Source of the DNA: Methanocorpusculum sp.
GTDB lineage: Archaea > Halobacteriota > Methanomicrobia > Methanomicrobiales > Methanocorpusculaceae
Assembly (NCBI GenBank): GCA_029987235.1
Contig: DALTWF010000022.1
Coordinates: 1 to 30,489 of the forward strand
Direction of reading: 5' to 3'
Length of the DNA stretch: 30,489 nt
Part shown: piece by piece, positions 30,447 to 30,489 of the stretch
Position numbering within the stretch: the first letter of the stretch is position 1
Layout: each line of letters opens with the position of its first letter
Position numbers and translations under genes: made by a program
Notes under the pieces: generated by a model
The model's input: the letters and a program-made list of their open reading frames with translations, nothing else
Told to the model about the DNA's origin: nothing
Database searches by the model: none

Positions 30447-30489
30447 GGCTCTTGAAAACGTCAGGTGATTTGCGGGGCGCAGTTTTTTG

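Noticed and set aside
30291..30489. CRISPR array at the right edge
   Set aside because: The repeats are short, T-run based and degenerate; 60-bp spacing occurs only once and no cas gene is near. Terminator-like elements explain them better.

Overview
The window is archaeal and fits a hydrogenotrophic methanogen of the Methanomicrobiales; Methanocorpusculum-like is my best guess from gene content and style, not from a search. Support comes from archaeal aIF5A with an intact hypusination motif, archaeal-type alanyl-tRNA synthetase, archaeal-type phosphoglycerate mutase (ApgM), the archaeosine enzyme RaSEA, a four-subunit PorCDAB pyruvate synthase, TATA-type promoters and T-run 3' ends. It looks like ordinary chromosome: no rRNA, tRNA, CRISPR array, transposase or prophage was recognised.

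Layout. 1-6390 (all minus): a decayed GNAT acetyltransferase, agmatinase (speB) with aIF5A, a secreted beta-helix repeat protein, then a tight run of an unknown 168-aa protein, an M20 metallopeptidase and RaSEA. 6670-9312 (plus): a membrane YdjM-type hydrolase, threonine synthase and a DUF5803-like membrane protein. 9420-12277 (minus): porCDAB. 12602-15340 (plus): alaS, divergent from por across 324 bp that hold two long-armed inverted repeats. 15478-18522: a membrane-anchored winged-helix regulator divergent from two tandem paralogous polytopic membrane proteins with duplicated leaders. 18591-21570 (minus): a three-gene NuoE/NuoF/HoxU-like iron-sulfur flavoprotein module, unusual for an F420-based methanogen. 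21915-25066 (minus): apgM, a bactofilin-like protein and a methyltransferase. 25157-30282 (plus): a cation diffusion facilitator, a DUF1016/PDDEXK nuclease, then purD-argF and a class II aldolase.

Metabolically, PorCDAB makes pyruvate from acetyl-CoA using reduced ferredoxin; ApgM, ThrC, ArgF and PurD are anabolic; the Nuo-like module could link NAD(P)H to ferredoxin; SpeB and aIF5A are linked through polyamine-dependent hypusination.

Three patterns go beyond the gene list. (1) Base skew forms a sawtooth with the transcription units: the coding strand starts rich in C/A at third codon positions and ends rich in G/T, on both strands. (2) A dispersed element, a T-run followed by a CTCCCCCAYGAAAAYCAC-like core, lies just 3' of several transcription units. 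(3) A family of A6-GTC-NNN-GAC-T6 palindromes acts as likely bidirectional terminators and is clustered at the right edge.
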